This document shows, one piece after another, positions 37,512 through 46,421 of a stretch of 64,000 nucleotides of DNA. Numbering within the stretch: the stretch's first letter is position 1; each line of letters begins with the position of its first letter. The stretch covers positions 108,954-172,953 of the forward strand of contig NHCE01000010.1 of NCBI GenBank assembly GCA_002168075.1. Direction: 5' to 3'. Source of the DNA: Rhizobiales bacterium TMED25 (GTDB lineage Bacteria; Pseudomonadota; Alphaproteobacteria; Rhizobiales; TMED25). The notes beneath the pieces were generated by a model that saw only the letters and a program-made list of their open reading frames with translations, was not told the origin of the DNA and ran no database searches. A program made the position numbers and the translations under genes.

Positions 37512-38567
37512 ATGTTTAATAACAAAAAAATATTTTATATAATACTCATCTTATTATTTTTTTTGATATTAATATACTTACAATATACCCGTACCTTGGA
37601 TGAGGTAGAGCCAGAAGTATCAATTATCTCCATTAAGGATGATAGTTCAAAAGAAATAGAAACACCAATAATTGATGAAAATATTATTGATGAGAATATT
37701 CAAATTACTCAAAATAAAGTAGTTGATAAATATAAATCAGAGGCTAGTTCAGGTACTTTTGATGTTGTCAGAATAGATAGGGATGGCGTATCAGTAATTG
37801 CTGGTAGGTCAGACCCTAATGTAAAAATTAAAATATATAATGAAGAAAATCTTATTGGTGAAGGTAATTCCGATCAGAATGGGCAATGGGTTACTGTTAT
37901 TGATGAAAAAATTCCCAATGAGATACTCAATTTGAAAGCATCAACATCAGATCTATCAGGTGACAATGAGATATTTTCAGACCAAATCGTAACAGTAATG
38001 CCAAGTAAGCTTGATGAGTTGGCAGCAGATGATCTAAAAGATGAAAACAATATTGTATTACTTACGCAAGAAGATAAAGCCAGCCAAATATTATCAGAGG
38101 ATCCATCATTTTTACAAGATGAGAATAAAGTTAACATTAGAACAATTGATTATAATGAAGAGAAATTAATTTTAGGTGGAAACGCTGAAGCTAATACTGA
38201 GATTAATGCCTATATAGATAATAAATTTATGGGATCGACAAGATCAGACAGTCTCGGGAAATGGACACTGAATATCAATGAAAATATAATACCGGGTGAC
38301 TATGAAATCCGAGCTGATATGGTAAGTAATGATAACTTTGTCATAGCTCGAACGAAAACTAAATTTAAAAGTTTGTTTGATAATTTATCAAACAATTTTG
38401 AATTGAATTCGATAACAATTCGACCGGGAGATAATTTATGGAATATTTCGAGAACCAAGTATGGCTCTGGAATGCAGTATACAGTCTTGTATTTAGCTAA
38501 TTCAAACCAGATAGTAGATCCTGATCTAATATTTCCTGGACAAGTTTTAATGGTTCCGGGTTCTTAG
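37512..38567 (+). CDS. Membrane-anchored LysM protein with two Ig-like repeats
   Basis: A 351-residue protein with an N-terminal TM helix (about residues 6-24), an acidic linker, two similar beta-rich modules (about 78-165 and 205-285; compare SDQNGQWVTVIDEKI with SDSLGKWTLNINENI) and a C-terminal LysM domain (about 300-349: RPGDNLWNISRTKYG, ending in FPGQVLMVPGS). It is probably anchored in the inner membrane and reaches the peptidoglycan. Function unknown. TATAAT hexamers at 37470-37475 and 37478-37483 may serve its promoter. The end overlaps the convergent RND gene by 21 bp. Confidence 0.85.
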   Translation: MFNNKKIFYIILILLFFLILIYLQYTRTLDEVEPEVSIISIKDDSSKEIETPIIDENIIDENIQITQNKVVDKYKSEASSGTFDVVRIDRDGVSVIAGRSDPNVKIKIYNEENLIGEGNSDQNGQWVTVIDEKIPNEILNLKASTSDLSGDNEIFSDQIVTVMPSKLDELAADDLKDENNIVLLTQEDKASQILSEDPSFLQDENKVNIRTIDYNEEKLILGGNAEANTEINAYIDNKFMGSTRSDSLGKWTLNINENIIPGDYEIRADMVSNDNFVIARTKTKFKSLFDNLSNNFELNSITIRPGDNLWNISRTKYGSGMQYTVLYLANSNQIVDPDLIFPGQVLMVPGS

Positions 38568-41500
38568 TTTTCGTGACTTAATTACCGTAGGAAGTACTAG
38601 CATTGTTGGAAGTAATATTAATGTTAGTATTGTAGAAAATGACAATCCAAAAATAATTGCAGTTGACATTTGCACCCACCAAGATGAGGTTACACCGCCA
38701 ATTAGAATGTCTCTATCAAGAAAATCAAACGTAATTTGAGTCGCCATTGGGATAAGACCCATAATAGTTGTTATAGTCGTAAGGAGGATTGGTCTGAGGC
38801 GTTCACTTGCAGTTTGTATTACAGCTTTTATGGGATCACTTATATCTTTTAAGTTTGTATTGTAGGTATCTATAAAGACTATTGCATTATTAACTACAAT
38901 TCCAGCTAGTGCAACAATGCCAGTTCCAGTCATTATTATTGAAAATGTTTGCCCTGTAATCATAATACCAATCATGACACCAAAAACGGACAGCACGACC
39001 GTAAATAATGTGAGGAAGGTTTGATAGAAGCTATTGAATTGAGTAATTAATATTAAAAACATCAAAGCTAGGGCACCAAGAGCCGCCTTACCAAGAAAAG
39101 CACCTGCTTCTTTTTGTTCTTCATCTGCTCCTCTAAATTTAAATTTTATATTTTCTGGCCAATCTTGATCAGATAGCCATTGATTAATCTCTGCAACTTT
39201 TCTATCAGTATTTACATCTAAATTTGTATTAGCTTTTACAACAAAAGCGAACTTACCGTTAAGTTTATTAATTACTGATACTGAGTCTCTATATTTTTTT
39301 GTTATGATATTTCCGATTGGAATTGAACCATCTACTGTTTCAATATTCAGTTTATCTAATTGATCAATATTTCTGTCTATCTGTGGCAGGCGAGCTCTAA
39401 TCTCAATCTCTTCCTCGGAGTCATCGGGTCTGTAATTACCAACAAGAATTCCGTTAGTAACAAGTCTAATAATTGATCCAATAGTTGATAAGTCTGTATT
39501 ATAAATACCAGCTTTTTCTCGGTCAACGTTTATTGCCCATTCAACACCAGGTAATGGCCTTGTGTCTTCGATGTCTTTAATACCAGTTACATTATTATCA
39601 AAGTATTCTCTTATAACTTTTGTAGCATTTTTTGCAGTGGGATAATCTGCAGATGTTATTTCAAGCCTAATATCTTTTCCTGTTGGTGGACCACCCTCTA
39701 CTTGTCTAATTTCAATATTAATTCCAGGTATATCTCTTGTATTTTCAATTATTTTTTCAAAAATATATTTTGCTTTATTCCTAAGTTTATAATCTTCAAA
39801 TTCTATACTGATCTGACCAATTGCATCGACTGGTTTATCTTGCTCATCGCCCGGATTGCTATTATCTTGAATATTAGATTTTGTATTAAAGTTCTTGATA
39901 CCTTCCACATCTAGAATTCGACCCTCTACTTCATCAATTATTGTTTTAGTTTCATTCAAGGATAAGTTACCTCGTGCTGATATAAAAATCACAGCTTCTT
40001 CAGGCTCTTGCTCAACAAAGTAATCAATTCCATTATTAAACTTCAAATAACTAGTAAAAATTATATAGCCTAAAACCAATGCACTTATTATGACTAAAAT
40101 TGGTCTATATACTAAAAACTTTAGTAACTTGATATATTTGTTATCTTTGTTGATATAAGATAAAGTATTTTCCTTATTTGTATCTTTTTTGCTTCTAAGT
40201 GATCCTATTACTGGAATGAAAATTAGGGCTGTCGCCAATGCAGAACTTAGTACAATTATGACCATGATTGGTAGGTAACTCATGAATTGACCGGCAACAC
40301 CAGGCCATAGTAACATTGGTAAAAAGGCTGCAAGAGTTGTGCCTGTTGATGCAATTATGGGCCATAACATTCTTTTTGAGGAAGTGAGAAATGCCTGCTG
40401 TCTATTTACACCACTTTCAATTAATTTTTTTGCATATTCAACTACTACAATAGCTCCATCGACCAGCATACCAACTGTCAGAACCAACCCGAAAAGAACC
40501 ATAATGTTTACAGTCATTCCAAGTAAGTTGATTATTAAAAAACTGATAGTAAAAGTAATAGGAATACCGAGACCGACTAGAAGAGCTGGTCCAATTCCAA
40601 GAACTGAAATTATTGTGATCATAACAAGAATAATGGCAGTTAAAATAGCTGCCTCGAGAGATTTTAATACCTCAAAAATATTTTTTGATTGGTCAAAAGA
40701 GAAATCAACTTCAATTATATCTGGCCAATCCATCGTAAAGTTATTAACTGCATTTTTGACTTTTTTATTATTCTGAATAATATTAGTACCCAGTCTTTTT
40801 ACAACGTTTATTGAGATTGCCTGTTTTCCATTAAATTTACTAAAATCAGTTGGGTCTTCGTAAGTTCTCTTAATTTCAGCAATATCTCCAAGGGTTATTA
40901 TTATGTCACCTTCCCTTTTTACCGGTATCGAGTATACATCATTAATACTTTTAAATAGACCTGGAACTTTAATATTGAATTTGCCACTATCATTTTCGAT
41001 TGATCCTGCTGATACTACTTTATTGTTCATATTGATCGCATTTATTAACTCAAGAGCAGTTAAGTTATAGGATTCGAGTTTGGATGTATTAATTATTACT
41101 TCAACCATTTCATCTCTTGAGCCTGATAAATCTGCACTGAGCACTGTATCGATTTCTTCAATTTCATCTTGTAGCTGATTTGTATATTTATTGAGTGTCC
41201 TTTCTGGAACATTACCCGAAACCGTAATTATAATTGATGGTATAAGGGAGAAATTAACCTCAGTTACTTTGGGATCACTTGCTTCATCTGGTAGCTCTGA
41301 TTCAACTTCTGATAATTTCGATCTGATATCAGCTAAAGTTTTTTCATTATCAATATTTATATCAAATTCTAAAACAACAGCCCCATAATTTTCAGAGCCA
41401 ATAGATTGAATTTCTTTTAAGCCATCCATACCCTTTAACTTATTTTCAAGCGGACGTAATATTAATCTTTCTGAATCTTGTGCACTGATTCCAGCTTGAG

Positions 41501-41651
41501 GAACTGAAACATAGAATACAGGAATATCAATATCTGGATTCGCCTCTTTTGGTATGCTTATGTATGAATATATACCACCAATAATAAGTGCTAATAATAA
41601 GGTTAGAATTGTTCTCGGCTGCGATTGAAGTATTTCTAATATTCTAGTCAT
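38547..41651 (-). CDS. RND-family efflux transporter permease (AcrB/HAE1-like)
   Basis: A 1034-residue inner-membrane RND pump with the usual duplicated layout: TM1 near residues 12-32, two large periplasmic loops and two blocks of six TM helices. Characteristic are GMLVDGAIVVVEYAKKL in the first half (the TM4 acidic proton-relay region) and GIVVNNAIVFIDTYN in the second. It starts 8 bp inside the end of the adaptor gene. No outer-membrane TolC-like channel is in the window. Substrate unknown. Confidence 0.93.
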   Translation of the reverse strand: MTRILEILQSQPRTILTLLLALIIGGIYSYISIPKEANPDIDIPVFYVSVPQAGISAQDSERLILRPLENKLKGMDGLKEIQSIGSENYGAVVLEFDINIDNEKTLADIRSKLSEVESELPDEASDPKVTEVNFSLIPSIIITVSGNVPERTLNKYTNQLQDEIEEIDTVLSADLSGSRDEMVEVIINTSKLESYNLTALELINAINMNNKVVSAGSIENDSGKFNIKVPGLFKSINDVYSIPVKREGDIIITLGDIAEIKRTYEDPTDFSKFNGKQAISINVVKRLGTNIIQNNKKVKNAVNNFTMDWPDIIEVDFSFDQSKNIFEVLKSLEAAILTAIILVMITIISVLGIGPALLVGLGIPITFTISFLIINLLGMTVNIMVLFGLVLTVGMLVDGAIVVVEYAKKLIESGVNRQQAFLTSSKRMLWPIIASTGTTLAAFLPMLLWPGVAGQFMSYLPIMVIIVLSSALATALIFIPVIGSLRSKKDTNKENTLSYINKDNKYIKLLKFLVYRPILVIISALVLGYIIFTSYLKFNNGIDYFVEQEPEEAVIFISARGNLSLNETKTIIDEVEGRILDVEGIKNFNTKSNIQDNSNPGDEQDKPVDAIGQISIEFEDYKLRNKAKYIFEKIIENTRDIPGINIEIRQVEGGPPTGKDIRLEITSADYPTAKNATKVIREYFDNNVTGIKDIEDTRPLPGVEWAINVDREKAGIYNTDLSTIGSIIRLVTNGILVGNYRPDDSEEEIEIRARLPQIDRNIDQLDKLNIETVDGSIPIGNIITKKYRDSVSVINKLNGKFAFVVKANTNLDVNTDRKVAEINQWLSDQDWPENIKFKFRGADEEQKEAGAFLGKAALGALALMFLILITQFNSFYQTFLTLFTVVLSVFGVMIGIMITGQTFSIIMTGTGIVALAGIVVNNAIVFIDTYNTNLKDISDPIKAVIQTASERLRPILLTTITTIMGLIPMATQITFDFLDRDILIGGVTSSWWVQMSTAIIFGLSFSTILTLILLPTMLVLPTVIKSRKLRTRNH

Positions 41652-42720
41652 AATAACTCTTGGTATCTAATGTTCCAGTTACTTTTTCACCTGGTATGAC
41701 ATAATCTTGGCCAGCAGTTATAACTTTTATAGATTGTGGTAAATTTGATATATAAGCCCCATCATTATTGAGATTTGATATATCCACTGGAATAAAATCT
41801 ACGGTATTATCATTTTTAATTATCTTGATACCAATGATACCATTATCACTTAGACTTAATATTGAAGAGGGTATGAGATGTATATTCTTCATTTCTTTTT
41901 CAACAAATATTTCGGCTGTTGTTCCAACTCTAATTATATTTCTATTATTTTTAACTGTTACTTCTATTGTAAACGATCTTGTTGCTGGTTCAGCTATATT
42001 TGAAATATATGTTACCTCTCCATTTCTTTGGCTACCATCTATAAAAGATACTCTTGTTGGCATACCAACTTTAAATTTCGAGATATTTTTTTCAGATACA
42101 TTCCCACTAACAACAATTGGATCGTGGTTTACAAGGATTGCACAAATATCTCCCTTAGAGAGAAGTTCTCCCTCTTGATGGGGGATATCATCTATTATCG
42201 CTGTTAGAGGCGATGTAGTTTTCAAGTAATCAATTTGTAATTCTGCTTTTTTAAGCTCAGCTCTTGTTTTTTCTAAATTTGTTTTTTCACTAATTAGACT
42301 ATTTTTTGAAATAAAATCTTGTTCAACTAATTTTAATTTTGAATTATATTTAATTTGAGCATCATAAAAATTTGCTTTTGCTGAATTGAGTATCTCTTCT
42401 CTGTCATTTTTTTCAATTTCACAAATTACGTCCCCTTTATTTACTTCGTCCCCTTTATTATTATGTATTTTTTTTATTACTCCGTCAGTTTGTGAACGTA
42501 ATTCAATAACTGAGAGGGCTTCAGTTTTTGCAATCACTTTAATTGTATCTACAAAATTTTGTGTGTTACTAACTATGTATTCTACATTGAAGTTAATCTT
42601 TTCCGTAGGGTTAGTTTTCTCAATCACTACTTCAGATTTAGTTAAATATCCTGAGCCAATCCAACCTGCTATTATAATTAGTATGAGGATAGACCATAAT
42701 ACAGACTTAAATTTTTTCAT
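41644..42720 (-). CDS. RND efflux periplasmic adaptor subunit (membrane fusion protein)
   Basis: A 358-residue HlyD/AcrA-type adaptor. An N-terminal membrane anchor (about residues 7-27) is followed by a biotinyl-lipoyl half (IKKIHNNKGDEVNKGDVICEIEK), a helical hairpin (about 115-165), the second half and beta-barrel and membrane-proximal domains. It would link the RND pump to an outer-membrane channel. Its stop overlaps the pump gene start by 8 bp. Confidence 0.92.
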   Translation of the reverse strand: MKKFKSVLWSILILIIIAGWIGSGYLTKSEVVIEKTNPTEKINFNVEYIVSNTQNFVDTIKVIAKTEALSVIELRSQTDGVIKKIHNNKGDEVNKGDVICEIEKNDREEILNSAKANFYDAQIKYNSKLKLVEQDFISKNSLISEKTNLEKTRAELKKAELQIDYLKTTSPLTAIIDDIPHQEGELLSKGDICAILVNHDPIVVSGNVSEKNISKFKVGMPTRVSFIDGSQRNGEVTYISNIAEPATRSFTIEVTVKNNRNIIRVGTTAEIFVEKEMKNIHLIPSSILSLSDNGIIGIKIIKNDNTVDFIPVDISNLNNDGAYISNLPQSIKVITAGQDYVIPGEKVTGTLDTKSYYD

Positions 42721-42802
42721 TTTAGGAACCAGCGTTATATTCTAATAGTAAAAATTATTTGTAATATATACGAAATAGTATCAATTAAGGGTTAAATTTT
42801 TT

Positions 42803-43642
42803 TCATCTAATCATATTACTTAGAAATTTAATAGATTTTTTTCTATCCTTTGGCTGATGTCTGTTAAAACGAATATTTATTAAATTAAAAATAATAATTA
42901 AAACCAGAGTAATAAATATAAAATATCCTGCTATAATAGGATAGGGTATGAAGGGGTTAAACGTTTTATCGGCAAAATAATTTGCATAATATAAGGCATC
43001 ACCAGATTGACCCCAAGCTGGAAAGCTACTAAAAAAAACTAATGTGGTTGCATGAAATAAAAAAATAGCTTCATTTGTGTATGATGACCATGCATTTCTG
43101 AGCATAGTTGGTAGGATAATTTTCTTATATTTTCTATAATTTGATAAACCAAAAGCATCTGCAGCCTCAATATCATGCTTAGGTATGGATTTGAGAGCGC
43201 CATAAAATATTTCAGAGCTATAGGCGGTAGTATTTAGGAATAGCACTATCAATGCCCCTAACCAAGCCTTGGTTAACCAACTTGTTTGAATTGTTATAGT
43301 TGTAAATAATAAATTTATATCAATTCCAATTTTTGGAAGTAAAACAAATATTTCATATGCACAAAAAAATTGAATAAATAGCGGAGATCCTCTAAATATG
43401 AAAACATAAATATTGGTAATTTTCGAGAATATACGATAATTATTATTTCTAACTATTGCTATTAGTATTGAAAAAATAAAACCTAAACTGAGTGCAATGA
43501 GACAATAATATAAGTTCCAGATTATTCCACTACCAATAAGTATTATTTGGTCACAGAGAGTGATATCGGTTTTTGGAAGTAGTCTCTCTCCGATACCTAA
43601 TGACCTAAACATATAATCATTGAATGTTGTTTCGCAATACAT
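42803..43642 (-). CDS. Polar amino-acid ABC transporter permease (HisM-like)
   Basis: A 279-residue permease with about five TM helices and the EAA loop YGALKSIPKHDIEAADAFGL that contacts the ATPase. It belongs to the His/Glu/Gln/Arg/opine family. I place the start at ATG 43642 behind AAGG rather than at the TTG one codon earlier. It is the last gene of the importer operon, 11 bp after its partner permease. Likely substrates are basic amino acids, inferred from the family only. Confidence 0.9.
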   Translation of the reverse strand: MYCETTFNDYMFRSLGIGERLLPKTDITLCDQIILIGSGIIWNLYYCLIALSLGFIFSILIAIVRNNNYRIFSKITNIYVFIFRGSPLFIQFFCAYEIFVLLPKIGIDINLLFTTITIQTSWLTKAWLGALIVLFLNTTAYSSEIFYGALKSIPKHDIEAADAFGLSNYRKYKKIILPTMLRNAWSSYTNEAIFLFHATTLVFFSSFPAWGQSGDALYYANYFADKTFNPFIPYPIIAGYFIFITLVLIIIFNLINIRFNRHQPKDRKKSIKFLSNMIR

Positions 43643-43653
43643 CAATTACCTTC

Positions 43654-44496
43654 TTAAATTGGGATATATAATTTTTTTGAGATTTTTTTTATAATATTTT
43701 CGCTTACTTTTGTTAGAAGAAGATAGAATACTAATAATGTAATAAAATACCATATTCGCCAATCTGAATGGGGGTATTGAAATATAGAAGTTTTTGATCC
43801 ACCAAGTTCTCTTGCCCAATAGACAATATCTTGAATACCAAGTAAGAAGAGAAGTGGAGTTAATTTTATTAGTAGCATCCATAAATTTGATAGCCCTGGT
43901 AAGGCATATCTCCACATTTGAGGAAAAATAATGCTAAAATATATTTGACGTCTGTTCATTCCAAATGATTTTCCTGTATCAACTTGGGATTGGGCAACGG
44001 AATTCATAGCGCCATAAAAAGTATTTGCTGCAAATGCTCCATATACTATTGTGAAAGATAAAATAGCTAAAGAGAAGCCATATATATCGTGGATCCATTG
44101 TGGATCTGAATTTAAGGGAAGCTTTGCTGCGCTACAAACAATAAAATCATTACCTTGCCACACACTTTCTAATACATTAGGACATTTGATTTTATGTCGT
44201 GAAAATTCAATCACTTGATCAATTGTTATTGGTATAAATAAAAAGAAAATTATATCAGGAATTCCTCTTACAATATTTGCATAAGTTTTACTAATGGCTC
44301 TTAATAAAAAACTTGTTGATTTTATTCCCACAGCAGCTAGAAGACCTAGAAGAATTGCTAAAGGGGCAGTAATTAGAAGTAATAAAATAATAAGAGCAAA
44401 TGATTTGTAAAATAGAAGATGTTTTCCATTTGTCAAATAACAGCTAAACCAGTCAAAAGTAGCTAAAATACTCGGATCAGAGCAATATTCAAACAT
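43654..44496 (-). CDS. Polar amino-acid ABC transporter permease (HisQ-like)
   Basis: A 280-residue permease of the same family as its neighbour, with the EAA loop YGAMNSVAQSQVDTGKSFGM. An extended loop of about 60 residues containing two cysteines (about residues 105-160) separates two TM helices and is longer than in enteric HisQ. It starts 18 bp after a GC-rich hairpin that separates it from the binding-protein gene. Confidence 0.9.
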   Translation of the reverse strand: MFEYCSDPSILATFDWFSCYLTNGKHLLFYKSFALIILLLLITAPLAILLGLLAAVGIKSTSFLLRAISKTYANIVRGIPDIIFFLFIPITIDQVIEFSRHKIKCPNVLESVWQGNDFIVCSAAKLPLNSDPQWIHDIYGFSLAILSFTIVYGAFAANTFYGAMNSVAQSQVDTGKSFGMNRRQIYFSIIFPQMWRYALPGLSNLWMLLIKLTPLLFLLGIQDIVYWARELGGSKTSIFQYPHSDWRIWYFITLLVFYLLLTKVSENIIKKISKKLYIPI

Positions 44497-44513
44497 ATAA
44501 TTACAGAGTTTTT

Positions 44514-44532
44514 GGGGGACATAATGTCCCCC
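44514..44532 (-). promoter_or_regulatory. GC-rich intergenic hairpin between binding-protein and permease genes
   Basis: A perfect 7-bp stem of GGGGGAC and GTCCCCC with a 5-nt loop, extended by one T-A pair, in otherwise AT-rich DNA. It lies 31 bp after the binding-protein stop and 18 bp before the permease start. No U-run follows on either strand, so it is more likely an RNA-stabilising or differential-expression hairpin than a terminator. Confidence 0.6.
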
Positions 44533-44562
44533 ATATTAAAGATCAATCAGAAAAAGGTATTA

Positions 44563-45288
44563 CTAATATCTACCTTCTGAGATTCCTTCCCACTTATCAA
44601 TTAAAGCGTTTAGACTTCCATCTGCCTTCATGGAGTCTATTGCTGCGTTAAAAGTATCTTTAAGTGATGTATCTGATTCTCTTATACCCATGCCAACGCC
44701 ACCACCTATGTAAACATCTTTTGCAATGAATTTTATTTCATTATTTGACTCGGCAACTATAGGTTTCAGGAATGCTTTATCAGCCATCACTGCATCAACC
44801 TCTCCATTTCTAAGTGCAGAAATGGTTTCATCAGGGGTTGAAAATTCTACTAAAATAGCTCCAGAAGCCGCAACATGGCTCGCCTGAATAGTTGCTGTTT
44901 GTGCTGCTACAACACCTATATATGCTGCTTTGTTACCTGAGCTAAGTGTAATATACGAAGACGGATCTGGAGGAAGATAGTCTTGAGTAAAATCAATTAC
45001 CTCATCCCTTTCATCTGTAATGCTCATGCCAGCTATAATGGTATCATAATTTCCTGAAACTAGATTTGGTATGATTGAATCCCAATCATTTTGAACCCAT
45101 TCACAATCGAGCTTGGCTCTAGCACAAAGTTCATCTCCAAGGTCTCTCTCAAAACCATCAATTTCTCCATTATCATTGATAAAATTATAAGGTGGATATG
45201 CGCCTTCAGTACCCATTCTAATTGTATCAGCAGAAACAGGTAATATGAAAACTGCTAATATAAATATTGATAAAATGATTTTTTTCAT
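44563..45288 (-). CDS. Polar amino-acid ABC transporter substrate-binding protein
   Basis: A 241-residue periplasmic binding protein (SBP_bac_3 family). The signal peptide covers residues 1-20 (MKKIILSIFILAVFILPVSA), then the family start RMGTEGAYPPYNF and the GFERDLGDELCARAKL, FTQDYL and DAVMADKAFL motifs. A cysteine pair (CARAKLDC) is visible. AAGGA 6 nt upstream favours ATG 45288 over an ATG 15 bp earlier. It captures the amino acid for the two permeases and ATPase encoded around it. Confidence 0.93.
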   Translation of the reverse strand: MKKIILSIFILAVFILPVSADTIRMGTEGAYPPYNFINDNGEIDGFERDLGDELCARAKLDCEWVQNDWDSIIPNLVSGNYDTIIAGMSITDERDEVIDFTQDYLPPDPSSYITLSSGNKAAYIGVVAAQTATIQASHVAASGAILVEFSTPDETISALRNGEVDAVMADKAFLKPIVAESNNEIKFIAKDVYIGGGVGMGIRESDTSLKDTFNAAIDSMKADGSLNALIDKWEGISEGRY

Positions 45289-45305
45289 TTTATTTCCTTT
45301 CATTG

Positions 45306-46082
45306 TTAATTAAAATTAGTCGATTCCAGAAATTTTTTTAGCCTTTCAGTCTTTGTATTAACAAAAATACTGTTCGGATCTCCTTCTTCAGCTATTAACC
45401 CTTTGTCAATAAATAGTATATAGTTAGATACATCTTTTGCAAGTTTCATATCATGTGTAACAAGTATCATCGTTCTACCTTCCTTTGCGAGATTTTTGAT
45501 TACTTGAATTACCTCTTGTTCTAATTCAGGGTCTAATGCCGAAGTGGGTTCATCAAAAAGTATTACTTCCGGTTCCATGGCAAGAGCTCTTGCAATTGCC
45601 GCTCTTTGTTGCTGCCCTCCTGATAGATTAAGAGGGTATTCATATGCTTTATCATAAAGGTCAACTTTTTTTAATAATTCAATTGCTGTATCTTGTGCAT
45701 ATTTTTTCGATCTTCCCAGAACTGATATTGGCGCCTCCGTAATATTTTGCATGATATTCATATGTGACCACAGATTAAATTGCTGAAACACCATCGATAT
45801 TTTAGTTCTGTGCTTAATTGCTTGGGACTTACTAGCTGGAATTCTATAATTTTTATTTTTTTTCCAAACTATTTTATCATCTTCAAATAATATTTCACCA
45901 GAGTCACTATATTCTAGTAGATTAATACAACGAAGAAGCGTTGATTTTCCTGACCCTGAAGGACCAATTATACTGATTACTTGACCTGCATATGCATTGA
46001 GGCTGACTCCATTTAAGACATTTAAATCTCCAAAACTTTTATATATATCTTGTACTTTTATTATTGGTTTTTTGTTCGGCAT
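45306..46082 (-). CDS. Polar amino-acid ABC transporter ATP-binding protein (HisP-like)
   Basis: A 258-residue ABC ATPase. Walker A is IGPSGSGKSTLLRCINLLE, the Q-loop FQQFNLWSHM, the signature LSGGQQQRAAIARALAME and Walker B VILFDEPTSALDPE with the H-loop ILVTHDM. The Q-loop and signature match the polar amino-acid uptake type. It is the first gene of the operon (ATPase, binding protein, permease, permease), expressed from the divergent region shared with sucA. Confidence 0.94.
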   Translation of the reverse strand: MPNKKPIIKVQDIYKSFGDLNVLNGVSLNAYAGQVISIIGPSGSGKSTLLRCINLLEYSDSGEILFEDDKIVWKKNKNYRIPASKSQAIKHRTKISMVFQQFNLWSHMNIMQNITEAPISVLGRSKKYAQDTAIELLKKVDLYDKAYEYPLNLSGGQQQRAAIARALAMEPEVILFDEPTSALDPELEQEVIQVIKNLAKEGRTMILVTHDMKLAKDVSNYILFIDKGLIAEEGDPNSIFVNTKTERLKKFLESTNFN

Positions 46083-46421
46083 TTATTTGTTCTGTGGATT
46101 ATTATCAAATATAAACACGTTATTAAATAATACTTATAACAATTGGGCAAGTGATATATATAATTTTTAGTATTAAAAATAATAATATTTTGTCTAACTT
46201 TCTATAAAATCCATTTAGTTATTTTTTTTAAAGGCTGAACCTAATAAAAAATAATAAAATTAACTCAAAGATAATTATATTTACAAGGTAATACTTCACT
46301 TGACATATACGAAAAATAGCATTACCTAAATCGTATAGGATATATATAAATTTTAAATTATAACAATTCTAAACAGATACACTGATGCGTATATTTACTG
46401 GACTAATAGTTTTTTACATAA
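46083..46421. promoter_or_regulatory. Divergent intergenic region between amino-acid ABC operon and sucAB-lpd
   Basis: 339 bp of very AT-rich non-coding DNA, the longest spacer in the window. A TTGACA hexamer at 46300-46305 points toward sucA, but no convincing -10 stands at 16-18 bp. ATACG at 46308-46312 and CGTAT at 46332-46336 form an inverted pair 19 bp apart. I see no tRNA, riboswitch or terminator in it. It must hold promoters for both flanking operons. Confidence 0.4.

Noticed and set aside
44514..44532. Intrinsic terminator after the binding-protein gene
   Set aside because: The stem is strong but is followed by AAAAAC on the minus strand and ATATTAAAG on the plus strand, so it lacks the U-tract needed.
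46300..46328. Complete sigma-70 promoter for sucA
   Set aside because: TTGACA is perfect, but the sequence at the 16-18 bp distance (TTACCTA) is a poor -10; I list only the region as a whole.
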